This document shows positions 17,909 through 25,794 of a stretch of DNA of 64,000 bases, piece by piece. The DNA is from Algisphaera agarilytica (GTDB lineage Bacteria; Planctomycetota; Phycisphaerae; Phycisphaerales; Phycisphaeraceae): positions 1 to 64,000 of the forward strand of contig NZ_JACHGY010000001.1 in NCBI RefSeq assembly GCF_014207595.1, read 5' to 3'. The stretch's first letter is position 1, and the number at the start of each line of letters is the position of its first letter. Under the pieces are notes generated by a model. That model saw only the letters and a program-made list of their open reading frames with translations. It was not told the DNA's origin and ran no database searches. The position numbers were made by a program, and so were the translations under genes.

Positions 17909-19114
17909 ATGAACACCCTCCTCGTCGGCACCGGCGAATACACCACCGGCTACGTCCACGGCCAGGAAAGCCAATCCGACAAAGGCGCGGGCGTCATCGG
18001 CCTGAGCGCGTTTTACCAGCGTGCCCTCGGCCAGATCGACCGCGTCCTGATGGCGGGGACCAACGGCACCAAGTTCCCCGGCATCCGTGAACACCTGGGC
18101 CGGGTGCTCGGCGAACGCTACCGGGACCTCAGCACCGACTTCGAGAGCTTCCCCGCCGACGACTGTGCACGTGACCCCGAAGCCTATCTCAAGGCGATGG
18201 ACGAGCTCTCACCCGGCGACACCGTGATGGTCTTCACCCCCGACGACACCCACTTCACCATCGGCATGGCCGCGGTCGAGCGTGGGCTTCACGTCTTGAT
18301 CGCCAAGCCGATCGTGCAGACGGTCGCCGATCACAAGGCGTTGATCGAGGCGGGCGACCGCAAGGGCGTGCTCGTAGCGATGGAAGTTCACAAGCGTTGG
18401 GACCCGATCTACGCCGACGCCCGCGACAAGATCCGCGATCTGGGCGACTTCAGCTTCTACAACGCCTACATGAGCCAGCCCAAGTCACAGCTCGAGACGT
18501 TCCGCGCCTGGGCGGGCAAGTCCAGCGACATCAGCTACTACCTCAACGCCCACCACATCGACTTCCACAACTGGTCGGTCGGCCACCGCGCCCGGCCGGT
18601 GTCGGTGACGGCGCTCGGCGCGACCGGTGTGGCACAATCGAAAGACATCGACACCGAAGACACCATCACGCTGGCCGTCAAATGGGAAAATACCGAGAGC
18701 GGCAACCTCGGCACCGCGCTCTACACCTCGTCATGGATCGCCCCCAAGAGCGACGTCCACTCGCAGCAGCGCTTCCACTACATGGGCCACGAAGGCGAGA
18801 TCCAGGTCGACCAGGCCCACCGCGGCTACCAGATGGCGACCGACGCCGACGGCTTCCGCTCACCGAACCCGCTTTTCATGAAGTACCTGCCCAACGACGA
18901 AGGCAAGTTCGCCGGGGCGTCGGGCTACGGCTACCTGAGCATCGAAGCGTTCATCCAGGCGGCCCACTCGGTCAACGACGGCAAGACCACCGCCGTCGAC
19001 TGGGACGGCAAGCTGGCCACCGCCCGCCAGACCCTCCCCGTCACCGCGATCCTCGAAGCGGGCCGACGGAGCCTCGACGCCAACGGCGCAACGATCCAGA
19101 TCGACGAGCTCTGA
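17909..19114 (+). CDS. Gfo/Idh/MocA family oxidoreductase
   Basis: A 401-residue cytoplasmic oxidoreductase. It begins MNTLLVGTGEYTTGYVHG, a somewhat unusual Rossmann loop with YTTGYVHG after the Gly motif, and has HVLIAKPIVQT where the family usually has EKP, so the catalytic Lys is kept but the preceding Glu is Ala. HHIDFHNWSVG is the typical His-bearing C-terminal segment. The ATG at 17909 gives the normal N-terminus. It precedes the GH117-like gene by 66 bases and may oxidise a sugar released from agar, for example in 3,6-anhydro-L-galactose catabolism; that role is inference. Confidence 0.8.
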   Translation: MNTLLVGTGEYTTGYVHGQESQSDKGAGVIGLSAFYQRALGQIDRVLMAGTNGTKFPGIREHLGRVLGERYRDLSTDFESFPADDCARDPEAYLKAMDELSPGDTVMVFTPDDTHFTIGMAAVERGLHVLIAKPIVQTVADHKALIEAGDRKGVLVAMEVHKRWDPIYADARDKIRDLGDFSFYNAYMSQPKSQLETFRAWAGKSSDISYYLNAHHIDFHNWSVGHRARPVSVTALGATGVAQSKDIDTEDTITLAVKWENTESGNLGTALYTSSWIAPKSDVHSQQRFHYMGHEGEIQVDQAHRGYQMATDADGFRSPNPLFMKYLPNDEGKFAGASGYGYLSIEAFIQAAHSVNDGKTTAVDWDGKLATARQTLPVTAILEAGRRSLDANGATIQIDEL

Positions 19115-19180
19115 GGGTTGGTGATGGATTAGACTAAGCCGGTCGTCGCGATCACGAATCTTTTTTCGTAAGGCTTGTCT

Positions 19181-20251
19181 ATGTCTGTTCACCTCAGCGC
19201 CGCTTCCAAACGCGCAGCGTCGTACCCCGCCCGCGGCCCGGAGTGGTCCACCAGCTTCAGCTTCCAGACCGTCACCGGCATCGGGCATGAGGCCGGGGTC
19301 AACCGACGCGACCCCAGCAGCATCCTCCGCATCGACGATCTTTACTACGTCTGGTACACCCGCTCCGAGGGGCCGAGCTCGTGGCGCAAGCCGGGCTATG
19401 ACCCCGCCCAGCGGATCTTCTCCTGGGACATGGCCGAGATATGGTATGCCTCTTCACCCGACGGCTACGACTGGACCGAACAAGGCTGCGCCGTCGACCG
19501 CGGTGAAGCCGGGGCTTACGATAGCCGGACCGTGTGCACGCCGGACGTGATGCACCACGACGGGCGTTTCTATCTCGTTTACCAGGCGGCGACCGAGCCG
19601 TACGGCGGGAGCGAGGAAACCGTGGGTATGGCGGTGGCCGAGTCGGTCGATGGCCCGTGGGAGAAGACCCCCGAGCCGATCCTCCGGCCGATGAAAGGCG
19701 GCGAGTGGTTCGGCGACCCCGACAACTACAACAAGGGACACTTCCGCGGCCTGAACCACGACCCGATGCTCCTGTTTTTCAAAGGCAAGTACCACCTGTA
19801 CTACAAGTGCGGCAGCTCGCATCATCCGGGTAAACCCAACGAGAAATACGCGGGACGTGACACACGCTGGGGCGTGGCGATCTCTGACAACCCCACCGGG
19901 CCCTACGATCACTCGCCCTACAACCCCGTCACCAACAGCGGCCACGAGACGCTGCTCTGGCCCTACAAAGACGGCCTCGCCGCCCTTCTCAACCGCGACG
20001 GCCCGGAACGCGACACCGTGCAGTACACCACCGACGGCGTGAACTTCGAGCCCATGGGCACCGCGTGGAACACCCCCTGGGCCGGGGGTGCCTGCCGTTG
20101 CGAAGATACGGACGCGCACCCGCTCAAGGGGATAGAGTGGGGCCTGGGCCATATCGACGAAGGCGGGTCGGAGTGGAACTACATCGTCCGCTTCGATGCC
20201 GATCCCCACAACAGCTCCACCTGCCCGTCGTACTACCCGCGCAAGCTGTAA
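19181..20251 (+). CDS. GH117-like alpha-1,3-neoagarooligosaccharide hydrolase
   Basis: A 356-residue five-bladed beta-propeller protein matching the GH117 pattern: GIGHEAGVNRRDPSSILR with the conserved Asp of the RRDPS motif, YYVWYTRSEGPSSWRK, DSRTVCTPDVMHHDGRFYL, LNHDPMLLFFKGKYHLYYK, and WGLGHIDEGGSEWNYIVRF near the end. GH117 enzymes remove 3,6-anhydro-L-galactose from the non-reducing end of neoagarooligosaccharides, the second step of agar breakdown. No signal peptide, so it should act in the cytoplasm on imported oligosaccharides. ATG 19181 has TAAGG 7 bases upstream and is preferred over TTG 19175. A GH43-like relative is the main alternative. Confidence 0.8.
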   Translation: MSVHLSAASKRAASYPARGPEWSTSFSFQTVTGIGHEAGVNRRDPSSILRIDDLYYVWYTRSEGPSSWRKPGYDPAQRIFSWDMAEIWYASSPDGYDWTEQGCAVDRGEAGAYDSRTVCTPDVMHHDGRFYLVYQAATEPYGGSEETVGMAVAESVDGPWEKTPEPILRPMKGGEWFGDPDNYNKGHFRGLNHDPMLLFFKGKYHLYYKCGSSHHPGKPNEKYAGRDTRWGVAISDNPTGPYDHSPYNPVTNSGHETLLWPYKDGLAALLNRDGPERDTVQYTTDGVNFEPMGTAWNTPWAGGACRCEDTDAHPLKGIEWGLGHIDEGGSEWNYIVRFDADPHNSSTCPSYYPRKL

Positions 20252-20287
20252 TGGCTAGGTGAAACCAACTCCCTGTATTCCCTGGAT

Positions 20288-21307
20288 TCAGCCGTAGCTC
20301 AGACTGGTCTCGGAGAGTTGGAGGTCATCCTCTAACGCACGGCGCGGCGCGAGTCCGGCCTGGGTGAGCCGGTCGTGATACAACCGCACGGCTTCTTCGG
20401 GAGCTAAGCCTTCGCCCACAATCAGACGCAGGCATCGGATGAACTCCAAAGGCGCTTCCGCGTCCTTGATCTTCCGGCCGAACAAGGCCACGCGGGCACC
20501 GTATTTCTGCGCCTGCGACAGGAGCGTGAATGCGTCGCAAGTGGTGCCGCTGGACCCGCCGAGGACGCCGACGATCAGCGACGGGTCGTAGGCGACGAGT
20601 TCTTCTAGCGCCGCCGGCCCGAGGAAAGGTATTTTCAAGAACTGCGGCCGCTCATCCAGCGCCACGCCGGCCAGAGATCGGCAGATCATGTCGTTGACGT
20701 AGGCGGGGATCTGGTCGGCCGGGATACCGCAATCCACATTGGGCGCAAAGACCTCAAGGAAGTAATCGAAGTCGGCCTCGGCAGCCCGGGCGCGGAACGC
20801 GTGGAACGCTTCGAGGTTGGCCAGGTCGAGCTCAAGATTGTTATTGAAAGTAATCGAATACAGCCCGAGGTTCACCGCGGGCTTTGTGCCGAGCTCGGGG
20901 TGGAGCGTGCCGTACTGCGCCTCGGTGATGTAGCAGGAGCTGAAAGCGCGCGACGGCTGCTCGCAATACGAACCCCCGCGCACCGCCCAGACGTCGGTGG
21001 TGTCGTTGGCACGGATGGCGGGCGTAACGTTGCTGGACTCGAACAGTTGTTCCTGGTGCGCCAGCCGGCTCATCGCCGAGACGGACGAGAGCATGATGTC
21101 CACCTCGCCCTGCTCGACCACCTGTCGGACCTCGTCGAGGAACGTGGGCATCGAGCGATACGGCGTATCGTCGCCGCTGGGCCAGCCGCGGCCCGGGCTG
21201 GGCACGCCCCAAGCCATGTCGGCGTCCTTCGCATCGGCCAAGATGAATTCGCCGCACATCAGGTCGCCGCGCAGGGCTTCGAGCTTGTTCTTCAATCGTT
21301 CATGCAT
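20288..21307 (-). CDS. Class I aldolase-like TIM barrel protein
   Basis: A 339-residue protein resembling the DeoC/LacD/FbaB class I aldolase superfamily. FLKIPFLG provides a likely Schiff-base Lys, and VGVLGGSSGTTCDAFTLLSQA followed by GARVALFGRKIKDAE looks like the phosphate-binding end of the barrel. It is the last gene of a tight three-gene operon: isomerase, PfkB kinase, aldolase. Its ATG overlaps the kinase stop by 8 bases. Together they would isomerise a sugar, phosphorylate it and split it to triose phosphate plus an aldehyde. The substrate is unknown; family assignment is moderate. Confidence 0.65.
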   Translation of the reverse strand: MHERLKNKLEALRGDLMCGEFILADAKDADMAWGVPSPGRGWPSGDDTPYRSMPTFLDEVRQVVEQGEVDIMLSSVSAMSRLAHQEQLFESSNVTPAIRANDTTDVWAVRGGSYCEQPSRAFSSCYITEAQYGTLHPELGTKPAVNLGLYSITFNNNLELDLANLEAFHAFRARAAEADFDYFLEVFAPNVDCGIPADQIPAYVNDMICRSLAGVALDERPQFLKIPFLGPAALEELVAYDPSLIVGVLGGSSGTTCDAFTLLSQAQKYGARVALFGRKIKDAEAPLEFIRCLRLIVGEGLAPEEAVRLYHDRLTQAGLAPRRALEDDLQLSETSLSYG

Positions 21308-22268
21308 GGCAAGTGTTCCGCAGGTGGTTCAGTAAATCCGCCGAGGTTTTCGACAATTCCGACTCGGCCATTTCTTCTCGCGTGGGCAAGGCGGTACGTC
21401 CGCCGAGCTGAGTAGCGACGTGGGCCGCCACCAATGCGGCCATCTCCAAACGCAGCTCCAACGACAACCCGTCGAGCAACGCGCTGGCATAACCCGCGTG
21501 GAACGAGTCGCCGCAGCCCGTGGTGTCCACCGCCTCGACAAGAAACGCGGGCTGATGGATCACGCCCTTGGGTGTCAACGCCCAGCTGCCGTGCGTGCCG
21601 TCGGTCACAACCAACTGGCCGTCGGTCGATTGAGCAAGGCGGCGCATCGCGGCGTCTGGTTCGCTTTCACCGCTGAGTTGCTGTGCCGCGACCAGCGGCA
21701 GGATGCAGTCCGTGCCAAGCTCAATCATCTGGCGCATCACCGCGGGGTCACCCGCTTCGATGTCGAGCACGCTCTGCACCCCCGCTTCGCGTGCCGCTTC
21801 AAGACCACGCAGTCCAACGTCGGGCTCGTAACCATCGGTCAGCAGCAGCCGGGCGTTCTGAATCGCCTGGACCGGAACTTCATCGGGCTCCAAAGGAAGA
21901 TAGCCTTCGAGCGAGTAGAACACCGTGCGTTCACCGTCGGCCGGGTCGATCTGCACCACCGCCGCGGCGGGCTGAGCGTCGGGGGTGTGGACGAACAGGT
22001 CGGGCTGAACGCCGTAACGCTGGAGGTCTGCCCGGGCGGTCGCGCTCAGGGCGTTGTCGCCCAGCCGTGTGGCGAAGCCGGTGCGCCAACCCAGCCGTGC
22101 CAGACCACACGCCGCGTTGCCGGCGGGCGCGCCGCCCTGGATGACCAACTCGTTGACTTGGTGTTTCTCACCAGCCTGAACCTCGCGTGGCAGACGTACC
22201 AGCACGTCGACGACGTTCAAGCCCAGCACCACGACATCCAGCGGTTTGGAGAGCGTTTCGGAGGTCAT
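21300..22268 (-). CDS. PfkB-family carbohydrate kinase
   Basis: A 322-residue ribokinase-family sugar kinase. The N-terminal VVVLGLNVVDVLVRLP, the GGAPAGNAACGLARLG substrate-binding motif and the C-terminal DTTGCGDSFHAGYASALLDG anion hole with the catalytic Asp are all present. It likely phosphorylates the ketose made by the preceding isomerase. Its start overlaps the isomerase stop as ATGA, and its own stop lies within the aldolase start, so all three are translationally coupled. Confidence 0.9.
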   Translation of the reverse strand: MTSETLSKPLDVVVLGLNVVDVLVRLPREVQAGEKHQVNELVIQGGAPAGNAACGLARLGWRTGFATRLGDNALSATARADLQRYGVQPDLFVHTPDAQPAAAVVQIDPADGERTVFYSLEGYLPLEPDEVPVQAIQNARLLLTDGYEPDVGLRGLEAAREAGVQSVLDIEAGDPAVMRQMIELGTDCILPLVAAQQLSGESEPDAAMRRLAQSTDGQLVVTDGTHGSWALTPKGVIHQPAFLVEAVDTTGCGDSFHAGYASALLDGLSLELRLEMAALVAAHVATQLGGRTALPTREEMAESELSKTSADLLNHLRNTCHA

Positions 22269-23806
22269 CGCGCTGCTCCGTTGGTATGCGCTTCAGCGGG
22301 GCCGAAACCCGAGAGGCGGTGGTGCTTGGAAACCTCCAGGGTCTGCACGCCCAGGAAGAAGTTGAGCATCGCCAGGTCTTCGTGCCAGTGGCCGTAGCCC
22401 AGCGACCAGTGGTGGTCGAGCCCGCCGCTGAGGATGGTGCCCATGATCTGCGACGCGGTGGCCCGGGCCTTGGGGATGAGTTCGCCATACACCCCGCGGA
22501 ACGGCATGGTGCAATCCGCCATCTCGCCCTCGAACGCAAACATCCGCCCCGCGTCGGGAGACTGATACCGAACCAGCGTCGCTGGCCCGAGAGCTAACGG
22601 GAACTCGACCATCATGCCCACTGCGGTCTCGGGGTCAGCGTTTTCGAGGATGGAGTGCTTGCGCAGGTCGAAGTTGTGGCCCGCGTGCAGCAGCCGGGTG
22701 GGCGAAGCGCCGCAGTGCCAGATGCCGATGCGGTTGGCCTGCGGGTTGACCGCCGAGAGGTCCATCATCGTGGGGATCGCGTCGCCCTCGGAGAGCAGGT
22801 GCATCGTCAGCGACGAGATCAGCCCGTTCATCTCGCCTTCTTCGGTGGTGCACAGACCCCAGTCGTTGAGCATGGACACCGAGCCGTCGCAGGCGCAGCC
22901 GTACTGATTGAACAGCTCCGGCCAGCTCTTGATCGTGCAGCCGATGTATCCGCCCTCGGCGGCCATGTGCGCGATCGCAAGGCCCAGCCGCAGCGTCTGC
23001 ATGGCCTGCTCGTCGGGGACATCATTGACCGCGCACCGCGACGACCGCGTGATCGATTCGAGAAGGCTGCGGATGGCGCGGTCGTCGAGTTTGCGCGAAT
23101 AATCAAACGCCGCTTGGAGGTCGATGCGGTCGAAGCGTAAGCCGAACTGCCGGATGACCGAGAGTTCATCGGTCTCGCCGTCGTAAAACGCGATCACGCG
23201 CGAGCCGCCGACGTGCAGCGCCTTGCCGAACCGCAGTCGTTGCCGGGCGCGGGCCACCCGGCAGAAGCGGGCGATCTCTTCGGGCAGCGTGTCGGTGACT
23301 TCTTCGTGGAGCCAGGCGTAGCGGACGTCCAGCCGGTTGAGCATGTTCAGCAGAAAGTTCTGGCAGCACAAGCTGTTGGCGCTCAAACGCTCGGCGGGCG
23401 GGTCGGGGAACGACCAGCTCATCAGCGGCAGCCCCTGCTCGGTCAGCCAACGACCGAGGTACGCGCCGATCTCACCCGCGGTGTAGGCGGCGTGGAACAA
23501 CAGCACGCCGTGAAGTTCGTGTTCGGATTCACGCGACAGGAAGCGGATCAGGGCGTCGGGATCTTCGAAGGGTTCATCAGCCCGGACGATCTCGAATTGT
23601 TCGGCCGGCAGGGCGCTGCCGAGCAGGTCTAGCACTTGCTCGTAACGCTGACAGGCCGGCTCCCAGGGGAAGTGGATATGAAGGCCACACGCCACGACCG
23701 CGATCCGGGTCGGCGCGGCTGTGGGCAGCGGCGGAGCCAATTCGCGGAGGATCTGGGTAGTGACCCCTTGATCAGGCAACGCTTGGGGGGGTGAAGGAGC
23801 AATCAT
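22265..23806 (-). CDS. L-fucose/L-arabinose isomerase-like protein
   Basis: A 513-residue protein with the fold of L-fucose isomerase, which interconverts aldose and ketose with a divalent metal. Visible family features include RIAVVACGLHIHFPWEP near residues 36-52, LPLMSWSFPDPP and the C-terminal DHHWSLGYGHWHEDLAMLNFF. First gene of the isomerase-kinase-aldolase operon, with GGAGA 8 bases before the ATG. The divergent AraC-type gene at 23957 probably regulates it. Given the surrounding agar enzymes, L-galactose, L-fucose or a related 6-deoxy or anhydro sugar is plausible, but this is inference. Confidence 0.75.
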   Translation of the reverse strand: MIAPSPPQALPDQGVTTQILRELAPPLPTAAPTRIAVVACGLHIHFPWEPACQRYEQVLDLLGSALPAEQFEIVRADEPFEDPDALIRFLSRESEHELHGVLLFHAAYTAGEIGAYLGRWLTEQGLPLMSWSFPDPPAERLSANSLCCQNFLLNMLNRLDVRYAWLHEEVTDTLPEEIARFCRVARARQRLRFGKALHVGGSRVIAFYDGETDELSVIRQFGLRFDRIDLQAAFDYSRKLDDRAIRSLLESITRSSRCAVNDVPDEQAMQTLRLGLAIAHMAAEGGYIGCTIKSWPELFNQYGCACDGSVSMLNDWGLCTTEEGEMNGLISSLTMHLLSEGDAIPTMMDLSAVNPQANRIGIWHCGASPTRLLHAGHNFDLRKHSILENADPETAVGMMVEFPLALGPATLVRYQSPDAGRMFAFEGEMADCTMPFRGVYGELIPKARATASQIMGTILSGGLDHHWSLGYGHWHEDLAMLNFFLGVQTLEVSKHHRLSGFGPAEAHTNGAAR

Positions 23807-23956
23807 CGCAGTGGTCTCCTAAAAAAGAGGGAGGCTTTGACTACGACGAAATTGTCCGACGACGAGCAATCCCGGACTACATCCAAGACCGCCATTATTG
23901 ATACTATTATGATATAAAAAGGTCCCCATCCACCCAGGCTGGCATTATAAAACCAT

Positions 23957-24817
23957 ATGCAGCCCTCTTTCGAACATGTCGTATATCCCGAAGACGCCTC
24001 GTTCGCTGCCCTGCATTTTGACGGCGAGGCGTTCGATTGCCCCTATCACATCCATCCTGAAATCGAGTTGCTGTGGATCGAAAGCGGCCGGGGCCGGCGA
24101 TTGGTCGGCGACCACGTGGGACGGTTCGAGGAGGGCGAGCTCTACCTCTTCGGCCCCGACCTGCCTCACATGTTTTACAGCGACCCGCCGCGCGACCAGG
24201 CGGTGCCAGCCAAGTCGCGTTACGCCCAGTTCCGCCCCGACTGCCTGGGCGAAGACTTCTTTGATCGTCCCGAAATGAAACGCCTCAGCGAATTGCTGAA
24301 GCGTGCCGATTCAGGAATCGTGTGGCCACGCCAAGCACACCAAGGCGTTGCCGAACGCCTCGGCGAGATCCAGGAAATGGATGCTGCGCCCCGCGTGGTT
24401 GCGTTGCTTGAGATGTTGATCCTCGTCGATGCGCAGTCCGCGAACGGGATCGCGTTGGCAAGCCGTGACTACACCGCACTCGCCACGGCCAACTCCGATC
24501 GGATCAGCCGGGCCATCGATTACGTCCACCGTCAACTGGAGGGCGAGGTCACGCTGGACGGCGCCGCCCGCGCCGCCAACCTTTCCCCCGGGGCTTTCAG
24601 CCGCTTCTTCCGCAAACGTACCGGGCAGCGATTTATCGACTTCGTCATCGACCAACGCCTCGGCGAAGCCTGCCGCCTGCTGGCCGAGAGCGACGAAGCG
24701 ATCGGGCAGATCGCTTTGCAGGTGGGTTTCAACAACCTGTCCAACTTCAACCGCCAGTTTCTGAAGCGTAAAGGCCTGTCTCCATCGGTGTTTAGAAAAA
24801 ACCTCGTGGAGGGCTGA
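23957..24817 (+). CDS. AraC-family transcriptional regulator
   Basis: A 286-residue regulator with an N-terminal cupin sensor (YHIHPEIELLWIESGRG, FEEGELYLFGPDLPHMF) and a C-terminal AraC helix-turn-helix pair (about 185-283), ending QIALQVGFNNLSNFNRQFLKR. It is divergent from the isomerase-kinase-aldolase operon across a 150-base AT-rich promoter region and is the likely regulator of that operon, responding to the sugar or its phosphate. Not closely similar to the other AraC-type regulator at 1898. Confidence 0.88.
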   Translation: MQPSFEHVVYPEDASFAALHFDGEAFDCPYHIHPEIELLWIESGRGRRLVGDHVGRFEEGELYLFGPDLPHMFYSDPPRDQAVPAKSRYAQFRPDCLGEDFFDRPEMKRLSELLKRADSGIVWPRQAHQGVAERLGEIQEMDAAPRVVALLEMLILVDAQSANGIALASRDYTALATANSDRISRAIDYVHRQLEGEVTLDGAARAANLSPGAFSRFFRKRTGQRFIDFVIDQRLGEACRLLAESDEAIGQIALQVGFNNLSNFNRQFLKRKGLSPSVFRKNLVEG

Positions 24818-24926
24818 AACACGGCCAAACCCTGGCTCACCCTCCCTGACGGGCGACCTAAATCAGCGTGTTGGCTTGGCCGATAACACTGGGGACTACC
24901 TATCCACCCATTCAGGGGAATCACGC

Positions 24927-25511
24927 ATGATCGTCCACCCGCTCGCCTCGCCGTCGCTGACCTCCACCGTCCCGGTGATCTGCATGCCTGGGCCCGATGG
25001 GGACGGCCAAGCGATGCTCGACCGTGTCTTGCCCTACGCCAAGCGGCTCCTGGCTTTCCCCGCGTTGCTGGTGTGCCCGGATATGAGCAGCGTCGAGAAA
25101 CCCAAAGTCTGGGCGCAGACATTGGCCGAGGCGGCACGCACCTACAACCTGGCCGAACGCGCCTTGGTGTTCGGCTACAACCACGGCGCGGACATGGCCT
25201 GCCGCTTCACGTTGGAATACCCCTCGGATGTGCAGGCGTGCGCTGCGTTGTCCGCACAGAATTGGTTCGAGCCCACCACCACGAACCTGGCGGCACTTTG
25301 CGAGGTCCCCTGGATGATTGGATGCGGCGACCAGGATGCGGAGTTCCTGATCCGTGATGCACGGGCGTTTCAGATTGGATTGGCCGAGCAGGGCTGCCAG
25401 GTCGACCTCCTGGATTGGGAAGGCGGCCACGACGACCTGCCCGAACACGCCCTCGAAAACGTGATGCACTTCTTCAACGACACGCAGAGCCAGCAGCGAC
25501 TCGCCGCCTAA
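24927..25511 (+). CDS. Alpha/beta-hydrolase fold protein lacking the nucleophilic Ser
   Basis: A 194-residue protein like the small carboxylesterase/phospholipase (YpfH/EstB-like) branch of the alpha/beta hydrolases. The nucleophile elbow, normally G-x-S-x-G, reads GYNHGADMA (about residues 82-90), so the Ser is Asn. The Asp (GCGDQDAEF) and His (GGHDDLPEHA) positions of the triad look preserved. It may therefore be a pseudoenzyme or bind a ligand. ATG 24927 follows AGGGGAA by 6 bases and is preferred over an upstream in-frame TTG at 24876. It follows the AraC gene by 109 bases and may be part of the same sugar-responsive locus. Confidence 0.7.
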   Translation: MIVHPLASPSLTSTVPVICMPGPDGDGQAMLDRVLPYAKRLLAFPALLVCPDMSSVEKPKVWAQTLAEAARTYNLAERALVFGYNHGADMACRFTLEYPSDVQACAALSAQNWFEPTTTNLAALCEVPWMIGCGDQDAEFLIRDARAFQIGLAEQGCQVDLLDWEGGHDDLPEHALENVMHFFNDTQSQQRLAA

Positions 25512-25574
25512 GACCGCCGAACCGGCAACACACGGTGCGATGGGCGAGTTGTTTGACCACGCCAAGAAACCTTG

Positions 25575-25631
25575 AGGCCCCCGGAAGATACCAAGGGCCA
25601 AGCCCAGGCAAATACGGCAGATGTCGTATAG
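25575..25631. repeat. Direct repeat copy 1 (degraded promoter/operator)
   Basis: First copy of a 57-bp direct repeat whose second copy begins 129 bp downstream at 25704. The first 21 bases match exactly; the middle is diverged; the last 20 differ at only 2 or 3 positions. The embedded dyad (25612-25629) is less symmetric than in copy 2, and the promoter-like hexamers are degraded, suggesting an ancestral duplication with decay of this copy. Confidence 0.75.
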
Positions 25632-25703
25632 GCCAGAATAATACGCGCATAAAACAAGGGATCTCGCTCACGCGGATCCCCAATCCAATACCCCAATATC
25701 CTT

Positions 25704-25760
25704 AGGCCCCCGGAAGATACCAAGCGAAAAGCCTTGGCGAATACGGCATATGTCGTATAC
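25704..25760. repeat. Direct repeat copy 2 with intact promoter/operator
   Basis: Second copy of the 57-bp repeat, immediately upstream of the LuxR-type gene. It contains the near-perfect 18-bp dyad atacggcatatgtcgtat (25741-25758; 16 of 18 positions symmetric) placed between promoter hexamers. Confidence 0.75.
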
Positions 25761-25761
25761 T
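25734..25761 (+). promoter_or_regulatory. Sigma-70-type promoter with operator dyad in the spacer
   Basis: TTGGCG (25734-25739), a 16-base spacer and TATACT (25756-25761) form a good vegetative-type promoter about 35 bases before the TTG start of the LuxR-type gene. The 18-bp dyad fills the spacer, so a bound dimer would block polymerase; autoregulation by the downstream gene is the simplest idea. Confidence 0.6.
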
Positions 25762-25794
25762 GTTCCAAGCTGATCCTCCTGGGATGCCAACACC

